Positions 52,787-62,722 of a DNA stretch of 64,000 bases are shown piece by piece. The first letter of the stretch is position 1; the number at the start of each line of letters is the position of its first letter. Below the pieces are notes generated by a model. The model was not told the origin of the DNA. It was given only the letters and a program-made list of their open reading frames with translations, and did not search any database. Source of the DNA: Edwardsiella ictaluri ATCC 33202 (GTDB lineage: Bacteria > Pseudomonadota > Gammaproteobacteria > Enterobacterales > Enterobacteriaceae); NCBI RefSeq assembly GCF_000264785.1, contig NZ_AFJI01000081.1, positions 124,001 through 188,000 of the forward strand. Reading direction: 5' to 3'. The position numbers were made by a program, and so were the translations under genes.

Positions 52787-55672
52787 GTGATACGTAGACA
52801 AGGTGCGACCATCGTACTGTGGATATTACTGCTGTTTTGGGCGCCGTTCGGTGCTGCCGCGCAGGGCTGGCAACCGCTGGCGCAGAGCATCAACAAGAGC
52901 GCCGGTGATCCGCGCGCCTATCAGGCCATCCGTCTGGATAATGGCATGAAGGTGGTGCTGGTCTCCGATCCGCAGACGCCGAATGCGCTGGCGGCGCTGG
53001 CGCTGCCGGTGGGATCGCTGGACGATCCTGACAGTCAGCTGGGGCTGGCCCACTATCTGGAGCACATGGTGCTGATGGGATCAAAACGGTTCCCGCAGCC
53101 GGACAATCTGTCGGAGTTTCTGAAAAAGCACGGCGGCAGCTATAACGCCAGCACCGCCGCATACCGCACCGCCTACTATCTGCAGGTGGAAAACGATGCC
53201 CTGGATCCGGCGCTGGACCGCTTGGCGGACGCCATTGCCGAGCCGCTGCTGGACAAGGGGAACGCCGATCGCGAGCGCCACGCGGTGAATGCCGAGCTGA
53301 CGCTCGCGCGCTCGCGCGACGGTCTGCGCATGGAGCAGGTCTCTGCCGAGACCCTGAACCCGGCCCACCCCAGCGCCCGATTCTCCGGGGGGAATCTGGA
53401 GACCCTGCGCGATAAGCCAGGCAGCAGCCTGCATCAGCAGCTGGTGGCGTTTTATCAGCGCTACTACTCCGCCAATCTGATGGTGGGGGTGATTTACGGT
53501 AACCAGCCGCTTCCCGCGCTGGCGTCGCTGGCGGCGTCGAGCTTTGGCCGCATTCCCAATCGACATGCGACGGTCGCGCCGATCGATATGCCGGTGGTGA
53601 CGCCGGCGCAGCAGGGGATCATCATTCACTATGTCCCGGCCCAGCCGCGGCGGATGCTGCGCATTGAGTACCGCATTCCCAACGACAGCGCGGCGTTCCG
53701 CAGTAAAACGGATACCTATATCAGCTATCTGATTGGCAACCGCAGCAAGAATACGCTGTCCGACTGGCTGCAGCGCCAGGGACTGGCGGAGTCCATTAGC
53801 GCTGGCGCCGATCCGATGGCGGATCGCAACGGTGGGGTGTTCAATATCAACGTTGCCCTGACTGAGAAAGGGGTGGCCGAACGGGGCCGGGTGATCGCGG
53901 CCGTCTACGACTATCTGCGCCTGCTGCGCACCCAGGGCATCAAACAGAGCTATTTCGACGAGATAGCGCACGTGCTGGCGCTCGATTTCCGCTACCCGTC
54001 GGTGACGCGCGATATGGGATATGTCGAGTGGATGGTCGATATGATGCTGCGGGTGCCGATCGAACACGTCCTGGATGCGCCCTATCTGGCCGATCGCTTC
54101 GATCCCAAGGCGATCGCCGCCCGCCTGGACAGCATGACGCCGCAGCGTGCGCGCATCTGGTTTATCGGTCCCGATGAGTCGCACAATAAGATGGCCTACT
54201 TTGTCGATGCCCCCTATCAGGTTGAGCGCATCACGCCGACCCAGCTGTCGCGCTGGCAGCGCGACGGACGCGATATCTCTCTGTCGCTGCCGGCCCTGAA
54301 TCCCTATATTCCGGATAATTTTACCCTGATTAAGCCGGTATCGCCGACGCCAAGATATCCGCAGCCGATCGTCTCCCGTCCGGGGCTGCGCGCGCTGTAT
54401 ATGCCGAGCCGCTATTTTGCCGATGAGCCCAAGGCCGATATCACCCTGGCGCTGCGTAACCCGCTCGACAGCGACGATCCGCGCGGTCAGGTGCTGTTTG
54501 CCCTGACGGACTATCTGGCTGGGCTGGCGCTGGATCAGCTCTCTTATCAGGCGTCGGTGGGCGGCATCGGCTTCTCTACCGGCTATAGCGACGGCCTGCT
54601 GATCAGTGCCAGCGGCTTTACCCAGCGTTTGCCGCAACTGCTCAGCGTGCTGTTGGAGGGCTATGCCGGATTTACCCCGACGGCGGATCAGCTGGCGCAG
54701 GCGAAATATTGGTACAGCCAGCAGCTGGACGCCGCCGACAGGGCCAAGGCCTTTGAGATGGCGATGCAGCCGGTGCGTGCGCTCTCCAGCGTGCCCTATA
54801 CCGAGCGCGCCGCGCGCCGCGCCATGCTGCCGTCGATAACGTTGGATGATATCCTGACCTACCGTCAGCGGCTTATCAGCGCGGCGACCCCGGATCTGAT
54901 GGTGGTCGGTAACCTCTCTGCGGAACAGGTGCGCCTGCTGGCGGAACGCATCAGCGCCCAGCTGCGCTGCAGCGGTACCCATTGGTGGTATGGCCGCGAC
55001 GTAGTGGTCGGTGGAACATCGCTGGCGACACTGGATAGGCCGGGCAGCAGCAGCGACTCTGCACTGGCGGCCATCTACGTGCCCACCGGCTATGATGAGA
55101 TTCGGGGCATGGCGCGCAGCCAGCTGCTGAGCCAGATCCTGCAGCCATGGTTTTACGATCGGCTGCGTACCCAGGAGCAACTGGCCTATGCGCTGTTTGT
55201 CTTCCCGACGTCGGTTGGCCGTCAGTGGGGGCTGACCTTCCTGCTGCAGAGTAGCAGTCGGGCCCCCGACTATCTCTATGGCCGCTATCAGGCCTTCTAT
55301 GCCCAGGCGGAGCAGCGGCTGGCCGCGCTAAGCGGGGCGGACTTTAACCAATATCGCGAGGCGCTGGTGACCCAGTTGCGTCAGAGGCCGCAAACCTTGT
55401 CCGAGGAGGCCGACCGTTTCCAGGGGGACTTTGCCCGCGGCAATCTGACGTTTGATACTCGTGACAGACTGATCGCCGCACTGGAGGAGCTGACGCGGGC
55501 CGATCTGCAGCGCTTCTTCCGCCAGGCGGTGCTGGCGCCGCAGGGGCTGGCGCTGCTGTCGCAGGTTCTGGGACAGAGTACTCAGGGAGAGTATGCCCAG
55601 CCAGCCGGCTGGGCGCGTTACCCGGACGTCAGTGCGCTGCAAAAGACGCTGAAGATAGAGGTGACCCGCTGA
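52787..55672 (+). CDS. ptrA: PtrA, protease III (pitrilysin)
   Basis: This periplasmic zinc metalloprotease of the M16 family degrades peptides such as insulin chains. The 961-residue precursor from the GTG at 52787 begins with a signal peptide (MIRRQGATIVLWILLLFWAP); GAGGGG lies upstream. The inverted zinc motif HxxEH is in AHYLEHMVLMG and the third ligand Glu in VNAELTLARS. It overlaps the recB start by one base (TGATG junction). The longer frame from 52706 lacks a signal peptide and is unlikely. Its location inside the rec cluster is conserved though its function is unrelated. Confidence 0.95.
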   Translation: MIRRQGATIVLWILLLFWAPFGAAAQGWQPLAQSINKSAGDPRAYQAIRLDNGMKVVLVSDPQTPNALAALALPVGSLDDPDSQLGLAHYLEHMVLMGSKRFPQPDNLSEFLKKHGGSYNASTAAYRTAYYLQVENDALDPALDRLADAIAEPLLDKGNADRERHAVNAELTLARSRDGLRMEQVSAETLNPAHPSARFSGGNLETLRDKPGSSLHQQLVAFYQRYYSANLMVGVIYGNQPLPALASLAASSFGRIPNRHATVAPIDMPVVTPAQQGIIIHYVPAQPRRMLRIEYRIPNDSAAFRSKTDTYISYLIGNRSKNTLSDWLQRQGLAESISAGADPMADRNGGVFNINVALTEKGVAERGRVIAAVYDYLRLLRTQGIKQSYFDEIAHVLALDFRYPSVTRDMGYVEWMVDMMLRVPIEHVLDAPYLADRFDPKAIAARLDSMTPQRARIWFIGPDESHNKMAYFVDAPYQVERITPTQLSRWQRDGRDISLSLPALNPYIPDNFTLIKPVSPTPRYPQPIVSRPGLRALYMPSRYFADEPKADITLALRNPLDSDDPRGQVLFALTDYLAGLALDQLSYQASVGGIGFSTGYSDGLLISASGFTQRLPQLLSVLLEGYAGFTPTADQLAQAKYWYSQQLDAADRAKAFEMAMQPVRALSSVPYTERAARRAMLPSITLDDILTYRQRLISAATPDLMVVGNLSAEQVRLLAERISAQLRCSGTHWWYGRDVVVGGTSLATLDRPGSSSDSALAAIYVPTGYDEIRGMARSQLLSQILQPWFYDRLRTQEQLAYALFVFPTSVGRQWGLTFLLQSSSRAPDYLYGRYQAFYAQAEQRLAALSGADFNQYREALVTQLRQRPQTLSEEADRFQGDFARGNLTFDTRDRLIAALEELTRADLQRFFRQAVLAPQGLALLSQVLGQSTQGEYAQPAGWARYPDVSALQKTLKIEVTR

Positions 55673-58600
55673 TGACGCCGTCGACTCCGCCGGTGCCGTG
55701 CGCGCCGATGCCGATGCCGACGCAGACGCTGGATCCGCTGACCCTGCCGCTGTACGGCGCCCGTCTGATCGAGGCCTCCGCCGGTACCGGGAAGACGTTT
55801 ACCCTGGCCGCGCTCTACCTGCGCCTGCTGCTGGGCCTGGGGGAGGAAAACGCCTATCCGCGCCCGTTGGCGGTAGAGGAGATCCTGGTGGTGACCTTTA
55901 CCGAGGCCGCCACCGAGGAGCTGCGCGGCCGCATCCGCAGCAATATTCACGCGCTGCGGCTGGCCTGCCTGCGCGGCGAGAGTGACCATCCGCTGCTCAC
56001 CGACCTGCTGGCGCAGATAGCCGATCAGGCACTGGCGGCTTCTCTGCTGCTGGCGGCAGAACGGCAGATGGATGAGGCAGCCATCTACACCATTCATGGC
56101 TTCTGCCAGCGCATGCTCAGCCACAATGCCTTCGAGTCCGGGGTGCTGTTTCAGCAGACTCTGCTGCAGGACGAACTGCCGCTGCGCCGTCAGGCCTGCG
56201 CTGACTTCTGGCGGCGCCACTGCTATCCGCTCTCCGCCGATCTGGCGGAGGCGGTCAGCCAGCTGTGGAGCGGTCCAGAGGCGCTGTTGGCCGAGCTACA
56301 GCCCTATCTGTCCGGCGAGATGCCGCTGCTGCGTCCGGCGCCCGACGCACAGGAGACGCTGGCACAGCGTCATCAGGTCCTGCTGGCCCGCATTGAACGG
56401 GTCAAGGCCACGTGGCGGGAGCATGAGCATCAGGTGGTCGGCCTTATCGCTGCCTCGGGCGTTGATAAGCGCAGCTACAGCAGCCGCTATCTGCCCAAAT
56501 GGCTGGATGAGATGTCGGTCTGGGCGCAGGCGGAGAGCCGTGACTATCAGCTGCCGTCGGCGATCGCGCGCTTTGCGCAGGCGACGCTGCTGGAGAAAAC
56601 CAGCAAGGGGGAGCCGCCGCGCCATAGCGTGTTCACGGAGATTGAGTCGCTGCTGGCCGAGCCGCTGTCGTTGCGCGATCTCGTGCTGGCGCGGGCGCTC
56701 GGTGAAATCCGTGACGGCGTGCAGCTGGAGAAGCGCCGCCGGGCCGAGCTGGGCTTTGACGACCTGCTAACCCGGCTGGATCAGGCGCTGGGCGGCGCGG
56801 GCGGCGCGGCGCTGGCCGCGGCGATTCGCCAGCGTTATCCGGTGGCGATGATCGATGAGTTCCAGGATACCGACCCCCTGCAGTACCGCATCTTCCAGCG
56901 GATTTATACCGCAGACGATGCCCGGTCGTCCGAGACCGCGCTGTTGCTGATCGGCGATCCCAAACAGGCGATTTACGCCTTTCGCGGTGCGGATATCTTC
57001 ACCTATCTGCGCGCGCGCGCGGCGGTGGACGCCTGCTATACCCTGGAGACCAACTGGCGCTCGGCGCCCGGCGTCGTACAGGCCGTCAACGCGCTGTTCT
57101 TACGCCTGGAGGCGCCGTTTCTGTTCGCAGAGATCCCCTTTTTACCGGTGGCCTCCGCCGCGGCCAACGCGGGGCGCCGACTGACGATCGACGGTGAGCC
57201 CCAGTCGGCGATGGCGCTGTGGCTGTATGATGTTCCCGGCTGCACCGCGCAGGAGTATCTGCAGACGATGGCGCGCTGCTGCGCGGCGCAGATCCGCGAC
57301 TGGCTCAGCGCCGGTCAGCGGGGCACCGCGCGGCTGACCGGCGGCGATGACGGCAAGGCGGGACGCGCGCTGTGCGCCGCCGACATGACTATCCTGGTGC
57401 GCAGCCGCCACGAAGCGACGGTGATGCGCGATGCGCTGAGCGCGCTCAATATCCCCTCGGTCTATCTTTCCAATCGCGACAGCGTCTTCTCGACGCCGGA
57501 GGCGCGCGACCTGCTGTGGCTGCTACAGGCGATCCTGACGCCGGCCCAGAGCCGAACCCTGCGCAGCGCGCTGGCCGTAGGTCTGCTGGGGCTGGATGCG
57601 GCGGCGTTGGACGCGCTGAGTCAGGATGAGCGGCGCTGGGATGCGGTGGTGGATGAGTTTGACGGCTATCGCCGCCAGTGGCAACGCCGCGGGGTGTTGC
57701 CGATGCTGCGAGAGCTGATAGGGCGCCGCCGCCTGGCGGAGAACCTGCTGGCGACCGCGGGCGGAGAGCGTCGCCTGACCGACGTTCTGCACCTGGGCGA
57801 GCTGCTGCAGGAGGCCGCGGCGCAGCTGGACAGCGAGCCGGCGCTGGTGCGCTGGCTGGCCCAGCAGATCGACAGCCCGCAGCCGCAGGCGGAAAGCCAG
57901 CAAATGCGTCTGGAGAGCGATCGCCATCTGGTGCAGGTGATCACCATTCACAAATCCAAAGGGCTGGAGTTTCCGCTGGTTTTCCTGCCCTTTGTGGCGA
58001 CGTTCCGCCGTCAGCGGCAGGGGCTGTACCATGACAGGGTCACCCACCAGGCGGTGTTGGATCTGTGTGCGGACGATGATGCGCTGGCGCTGGCGGATCA
58101 GGAGCGACTGGCGGAGGATCTGCGCCTGCTGTATGTCGCCGTGACGCGTGCCGTGTATCACTGTGCGCTGGGTATCGCCCCGCTGGTGTCTGGAAACCGC
58201 CGTAAACAGGATGAGAGCGATCTGCATCACGGCGCCATCGGCTACCTGCTGCAGCGCGCCGAGGCTTGCGATGCCGAGGGGCTGAAGCAGGCGCTGCAAA
58301 CGCTGTCGAATGACCCGATCCACCTGGAGATCCTCTCTCCCTGCGAGGGAACCCCGTGGCAGGCTGAGCCGGTACCGCCGCGCGCGCTCTGCGCCCGCCG
58401 CTTTACCCGTCGTCTGCAGGATGACTGGCGGGTGACCAGCTACTCCGCGCTGCAGCAGCACGGCGGTAGCACCTATCTGGAGCTGTTGCCGCGCCTGGAT
58501 ATCGATGCCGCCGGCGAGAATCGCACGGCGGCGGCGACGATCTTCAGCGCCCACACCTTTCCGCGCGGCGCGGCGCCGGGAACCTTTTTACACGACCTGC

Positions 58601-59271
58601 TGGAGAAGTTGGACTTCGCCGCGGCGCCGGATCCAGTGTGGCTGGCCGAGCAGTGCTTGGCTCAGGGGATCGATCTGGCGTGGGTGCCAACGCTGGCGCA
58701 GTGGCTGACGCAGATCCTGCAGACGCCGCTGGATGAGAGCGGGCTGACCCTGAGCCATCTGGCCCCGTCGCAGCGCCAGCCCGAGCTGCAGTTTTATCTG
58801 CCGATTGCCCGCCCGCTGCGGGCGGAGGCACTGGATGCGCTGATCCGCCGCCACGATGCGTTGTCGGCGCAGTGCGAGGCACTGGCGTTCAGCCAGGTCG
58901 AGGGCATGCTGAAGGGCTTTATCGATCTGGTTTTCTGCCACCGGGGGCGCTACTACCTGCTGGACTATAAGTCCAACTGGCTGGGTGAGGATCGGGCGGC
59001 CTATACTCCCCCGGCGATGGCGGCGGCGATGATCGCCCACCGCTATGACCTGCAGTATCAGCTGTATACCCTGGCGCTGCACCGCTATCTGCGCCATCGG
59101 TTGGTGGATTATGATTATCAGCGCCATTTTGGCGGCGTCTTTTACTGTTTTCTGCGCGGAATGGCGGGCGTTGAACCGGGGCAGGGGGTCTTTGCCTGTC
59201 GTCCCGAAGAGGCGCTGGTTACGGCGCTGGATGCGTTGTTTGCCGGGGAACAGGAGGATGGCGATGCGTGA
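55672..59271 (+). CDS. recB: RecB subunit of exonuclease V (RecBCD)
   Basis: RecB is the 3'-5' helicase and nuclease of RecBCD. The 1199-residue protein has Walker A ASAGTGKTFTLA near residue 35, the UvrD-like motifs DEFQDTDPLQYRIF and GDPKQAIYAFRGAD, THKSKGLEFP-like HKSKGLEFPLVFLPF, and the C-terminal nuclease domain with GFIDLVF and DYKSNWLG (catalytic aspartates and lysine). It is slightly longer than E. coli RecB (1180). The start overlaps ptrA and the end overlaps recD by eight bases. Confidence 0.97.
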   Translation: MTPSTPPVPCAPMPMPTQTLDPLTLPLYGARLIEASAGTGKTFTLAALYLRLLLGLGEENAYPRPLAVEEILVVTFTEAATEELRGRIRSNIHALRLACLRGESDHPLLTDLLAQIADQALAASLLLAAERQMDEAAIYTIHGFCQRMLSHNAFESGVLFQQTLLQDELPLRRQACADFWRRHCYPLSADLAEAVSQLWSGPEALLAELQPYLSGEMPLLRPAPDAQETLAQRHQVLLARIERVKATWREHEHQVVGLIAASGVDKRSYSSRYLPKWLDEMSVWAQAESRDYQLPSAIARFAQATLLEKTSKGEPPRHSVFTEIESLLAEPLSLRDLVLARALGEIRDGVQLEKRRRAELGFDDLLTRLDQALGGAGGAALAAAIRQRYPVAMIDEFQDTDPLQYRIFQRIYTADDARSSETALLLIGDPKQAIYAFRGADIFTYLRARAAVDACYTLETNWRSAPGVVQAVNALFLRLEAPFLFAEIPFLPVASAAANAGRRLTIDGEPQSAMALWLYDVPGCTAQEYLQTMARCCAAQIRDWLSAGQRGTARLTGGDDGKAGRALCAADMTILVRSRHEATVMRDALSALNIPSVYLSNRDSVFSTPEARDLLWLLQAILTPAQSRTLRSALAVGLLGLDAAALDALSQDERRWDAVVDEFDGYRRQWQRRGVLPMLRELIGRRRLAENLLATAGGERRLTDVLHLGELLQEAAAQLDSEPALVRWLAQQIDSPQPQAESQQMRLESDRHLVQVITIHKSKGLEFPLVFLPFVATFRRQRQGLYHDRVTHQAVLDLCADDDALALADQERLAEDLRLLYVAVTRAVYHCALGIAPLVSGNRRKQDESDLHHGAIGYLLQRAEACDAEGLKQALQTLSNDPIHLEILSPCEGTPWQAEPVPPRALCARRFTRRLQDDWRVTSYSALQQHGGSTYLELLPRLDIDAAGENRTAAATIFSAHTFPRGAAPGTFLHDLLEKLDFAAAPDPVWLAEQCLAQGIDLAWVPTLAQWLTQILQTPLDESGLTLSHLAPSQRQPELQFYLPIARPLRAEALDALIRRHDALSAQCEALAFSQVEGMLKGFIDLVFCHRGRYYLLDYKSNWLGEDRAAYTPPAMAAAMIAHRYDLQYQLYTLALHRYLRHRLVDYDYQRHFGGVFYCFLRGMAGVEPGQGVFACRPEEALVTALDALFAGEQEDGDA

Positions 59272-61117
59272 GTCCCTACTCTCCCAGATGGCGCAGCAGC
59301 GTACGCTGCGCCCGCTGGATCTGCAGTTTGCCACGCTGTTGGCCGGGCCGCAGCAGCCGCACCTGGCGCTGGCCGCGGCGCTGGTCAGCCAAGAGCTGGC
59401 CGCCGGGCATGTCTGCCTGCCGCTGACGGCGTTGGATATGGCGACGCTGAGCCAGCGCTTTCCACAGCAGGCCGATGCGTGGCCTGCGCTGCTCGCAGGA
59501 TGGGACGTCGCCCGCTGGCGGGACTACCTGCTGGCGCAGCCTTGCGTCAGCGGCGGCGAGAGGGCGACGCCTCTGGTGGTGAGCCACGAGTGCCTGTATC
59601 TACAGCGGCTATGGCGTGATGAGGGGACGGTAGCGGCCTTTTTCGCCGACGCTTGCGCTCAACCGCGGCGGGGCGATGGCGCGCTGGCGCCGGTGCTGCA
59701 TCGTCTGTTCCCGGCCACGGCCCAGCGGCCGGACTGGCAGCAGGTGGCCGCGGCCGTGGCGGTGACGCGCCGGGCATCGGTGATCTCTGGCGGCCCCGGC
59801 ACCGGTAAGACCACGACCGTAGCGCGCCTGTTGGCGGCGTTGGTCGCGCTGGCGCCCGGACGGATGCCGCGTATTCAGCTGGCGGCGCCGACGGGTAAGG
59901 CGGCGGCACGTCTGGGCGAGTCGTTGGGGCAGGCCTTGGCGGCATTGGCGCTGGCGCCGGATCAGCTACAGGCGATGCCGCGCGAAGCGCTGACGCTGCA
60001 TCGCTTGCTGGGTGCCCGCGCAGACAGCGCCCGCTTGCGTTATCACCGGGATAATCCGCTGCATCTGGATGTGCTGGTGGTGGATGAGGCGTCGATGGTG
60101 GATCTGCCGATGATGGCGCGGCTGATCGAGGCGCTGCCGCCGCAGGCGCAGCTGATCCTGCTGGGGGATCGCGATCAGCTGGCTTCGGTTGAGGCCGGTG
60201 CGGTGCTGGGTGAGCTGTGCCGCTTTGCCGAATATGGATTCAGTGCCACGCGCGCGGCCGAGCTGAGCCAGCTGTGCGCTGCGCCGATCCCCGCAGGGGA
60301 TACGCAGCCTGTGGTCGCTCTGCGTGACGCCATCAGCCTGCTGCGTCACAGCTACCGCTTTGACGCCCGTTCAGGTATCGGTCAGCTGGCGCAGGCCGTC
60401 AATCGGGGCCATCACCGGATGGCGATGGCGTGCCTGAAGGACCATTTTACCGACCTGCACTGGCACGAAATCGTCCAGGATGAAGACTACCAGACGCTCT
60501 TAACGTGCTGTCTGGTGGGGTATCGTCCGATGCTGGAGGGGATCCTGCGCGGGGAGGCACCGGCGCAGATCCTGGCTGAGTTTGCCCGCTTCCGTCCCCT
60601 GTGTGCCCTGCGTGAGGGGCCCTTTGGCCTGCATGGTCTCAACGAGCGTATCGCCCTGACGCTGCAGCGGGCGGGGTTGATCCGGCGCACGCATGAGGGG
60701 CAAAAGCACTGGTATGCCGGGCGCCCGGTGATGATCACCCGCAACGACGCCACTCAGGCGCTGTTTAACGGTGATATCGGTATTACGCTGGGCGATGAGC
60801 TGAGCGGCTGGCAGGTGTGGTTTATGGGCAGCGATGGCGCTCCGCGCGCGGTGCAGCCCAACCGGCTACCGCCCCATGAGACGGCCTGGGCGATGACGGT
60901 ACACAAGTCGCAGGGATCGGAGTTCGACCATACGCTGCTGGCGTTGCCGACCCAGCCGTCACCGGTGGTGACGCGTGAGCTGGTGTATACCGCTATCACA
61001 CGGGCACGGCGGCAGCTGACGCTCTTTGCGACCCGGCCGGTGTTGGAGCGGGCTATCCGCACGCCGACCGAGCGGCGCAGCGGGTTAATGGCCCGTCTGC
61101 TGGCCGCCGCCGATTAA
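59264..61117 (+). CDS. recD: RecD subunit of exonuclease V (RecBCD)
   Basis: RecD is the 5'-3' helicase of the complex, controlling nuclease activity and Chi response. The 617-residue protein has Walker A SGGPGTGKTTT (about residue 172), VVDEASMVDLPMM, LLGDRDQLASVEAGAVLG, and near the end MTVHKSQGSEFDHTLL. The ATG at 59264 has AGGAGG six bases upstream and overlaps recB by eight bases; another ATG at 59258 lies right against the ribosome site and is less likely. It is the last gene before convergent argA. Confidence 0.95.
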   Translation: MRESLLSQMAQQRTLRPLDLQFATLLAGPQQPHLALAAALVSQELAAGHVCLPLTALDMATLSQRFPQQADAWPALLAGWDVARWRDYLLAQPCVSGGERATPLVVSHECLYLQRLWRDEGTVAAFFADACAQPRRGDGALAPVLHRLFPATAQRPDWQQVAAAVAVTRRASVISGGPGTGKTTTVARLLAALVALAPGRMPRIQLAAPTGKAAARLGESLGQALAALALAPDQLQAMPREALTLHRLLGARADSARLRYHRDNPLHLDVLVVDEASMVDLPMMARLIEALPPQAQLILLGDRDQLASVEAGAVLGELCRFAEYGFSATRAAELSQLCAAPIPAGDTQPVVALRDAISLLRHSYRFDARSGIGQLAQAVNRGHHRMAMACLKDHFTDLHWHEIVQDEDYQTLLTCCLVGYRPMLEGILRGEAPAQILAEFARFRPLCALREGPFGLHGLNERIALTLQRAGLIRRTHEGQKHWYAGRPVMITRNDATQALFNGDIGITLGDELSGWQVWFMGSDGAPRAVQPNRLPPHETAWAMTVHKSQGSEFDHTLLALPTQPSPVVTRELVYTAITRARRQLTLFATRPVLERAIRTPTERRSGLMARLLAAAD

Positions 61118-61159
61118 GCGGCATATCGCGAGGCTCCTGCTCAGGTCGAGCGGCGGGGG

Positions 61160-62485
61160 CTACAGCTCGGTCAGCAGGATTTTGGAGCGGCGCTGGTAGT
61201 TGTACAGCGCCTGCTTCTGCTGCGGCAGCATATCGACCTCTACCGGCTGGAAGCCGCGCTCTTGAAACCAGTGCAGGCTGCGGGTGGTCAGGACAAACAG
61301 CTTCTCCAGCCCCATCTGACGTGCCTGCGCGGTAATCCGCTGCAGTAGCTGCTCTCCGCGCGCTGAGTTGCGATAGTCTGGATGCACCGCCACGCAGGCC
61401 ATCTCACCCATGCGCTCCTGGGGGAAAGGGTAGAGTGCAGCACAGGCGATAGTCAGGCTATCACGCTCTATCAGGGTAAAGCGCTCTATCTCTCGCTCCA
61501 GCTGTTCGCGTGAGCGACGCACCAGGATCCCCTGCTGCTCCAGCGGGCGGATCAGGGCCAGAATTCCGCCGATATCATTGATGTTGGCTCGGCGGATCTG
61601 CTCTGCGCTCTCCATCACGATCTGGGTGCCGATGCCGTCGCGTGAGAACAGCTCTTGCAGCAGGGCGCCATCCTCCAGATAGCTTATCAGGTGGCTGCGG
61701 CCCACGCCGCTGCGGCAGGCGGTGATCGCGCCGCGCAGAAAGCGGGTACTGGCCTGCGCAGCCTTTCCTGCGGCCTCCAGGGCTGAGACACGCTGTTCGG
61801 CTTCATTGGGCAGCAGCTCGGCGGCGATGCTGCCATCGTCGCTGCAGACCCCTTGGGCGGCGCAGAAACCGATCAGCTTCTCCGCCTGTAGCTTGATAGC
61901 CAGATGGGTGGCAATTTCTTCGGTTGTCAGATTAAAACTCTCTCCGGTAACAGAGACCGCCACCGGGCCGAGCAGGACGATAGCACCGGCGTCCAGCTGA
62001 CAGCGCAGGGCGGCCTCATCAATGCGGCGAATGCGCCCGCTGTGGCAATAGTCCACGCCGTCGTCGACCCCCAGCGGCTGAGCGATGATAAAGTTACCGC
62101 TGACCACGTTGATGTGTGCTCCGGCCAGCGGCGTATTGCTCAGGCTCATCGACAGGCGTGCGGTGATATCCAGCTGAACCTGGCCCGCGGCCTGTTTGAC
62201 CAGCGCCAGCGTGCGGGCATCCGTGATCCGGATCTGCTTGTGGTAGCGGGGATCACAGCGCTGTTCCCGGAGAAGCGTATCGATCTGTGGGCGGGCACCG
62301 TAGACCACGACCAGACGAATGCCCAGGCTATGCAGTAGTGCGATATCGTTGATGATGCCGACGAAGTTTGCCTCGGCGATGGCCTCGCCGCTCAGCATAA
62401 TGACGAAGGTCTTGCCGCGGTGGGCATTAATGTACGGCACCGAGTGGCGGAACCCCTGGACCAGTTCTGTGCTGCGCTCTTTCAT
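61160..62485 (-). CDS. argA: ArgA, N-acetylglutamate synthase
   Basis: This enzyme acetylates glutamate with acetyl-CoA, the first committed and feedback-inhibited step of arginine synthesis. The 441-residue protein (E. coli 443) has an N-terminal amino-acid-kinase-like domain that binds arginine (about 1-280) and a C-terminal GNAT acetyltransferase domain (about 295-441) with acetyl-CoA-binding [17 protein letters not shown]. It is convergent with recD and divergent from amiC. Two ArgR boxes lie right upstream of the start, so repression by arginine through ArgR is expected. Confidence 0.97.
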   Translation of the reverse strand: MKERSTELVQGFRHSVPYINAHRGKTFVIMLSGEAIAEANFVGIINDIALLHSLGIRLVVVYGARPQIDTLLREQRCDPRYHKQIRITDARTLALVKQAAGQVQLDITARLSMSLSNTPLAGAHINVVSGNFIIAQPLGVDDGVDYCHSGRIRRIDEAALRCQLDAGAIVLLGPVAVSVTGESFNLTTEEIATHLAIKLQAEKLIGFCAAQGVCSDDGSIAAELLPNEAEQRVSALEAAGKAAQASTRFLRGAITACRSGVGRSHLISYLEDGALLQELFSRDGIGTQIVMESAEQIRRANINDIGGILALIRPLEQQGILVRRSREQLEREIERFTLIERDSLTIACAALYPFPQERMGEMACVAVHPDYRNSARGEQLLQRITAQARQMGLEKLFVLTTRSLHWFQERGFQPVEVDMLPQQKQALYNYQRRSKILLTEL

Positions 62486-62495
62486 GATTGCCTCT

Positions 62496-62534
62496 CGTGA
62501 ATTTATATTCGATTATTTTGTATTTTTATTCTCC
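62496..62534 (-). promoter_or_regulatory. Tandem ArgR boxes upstream of argA
   Basis: The first box (62496-62513) is CGTGAATTTATATTCGAT, close to the ARG consensus TNTGAATWWWWATTCANW. A second weaker box (62517-62534) has its ATTC 21 bases further, so the boxes are separated by 3 bases, the spacing bound by an ArgR hexamer. Confidence 0.85.
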
Positions 62535-62722
62535 GGCTAAGCAAAAGGCAAGCGACAAATTCTTTGCGTGGGTTTGCCGCCGCACGGGGAAGGGCATAGA
62601 TTGTTAAATTGCTATTCAGATTTTCTAATGACATCCCCGGACGGTTTCGCTAAAGTTTTGCCCGTCTTTTCCCGGCGCAGGAGTGCCGGAGTGGGTATTT
62701 CAGCGTTGTTCCCTGGGGTTAC

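Noticed and set aside
53081..55180. 699-codon open frame on the minus strand
   Set aside because: It is a shadow of ptrA with the same composition artefact, and no ribosome site or family match.
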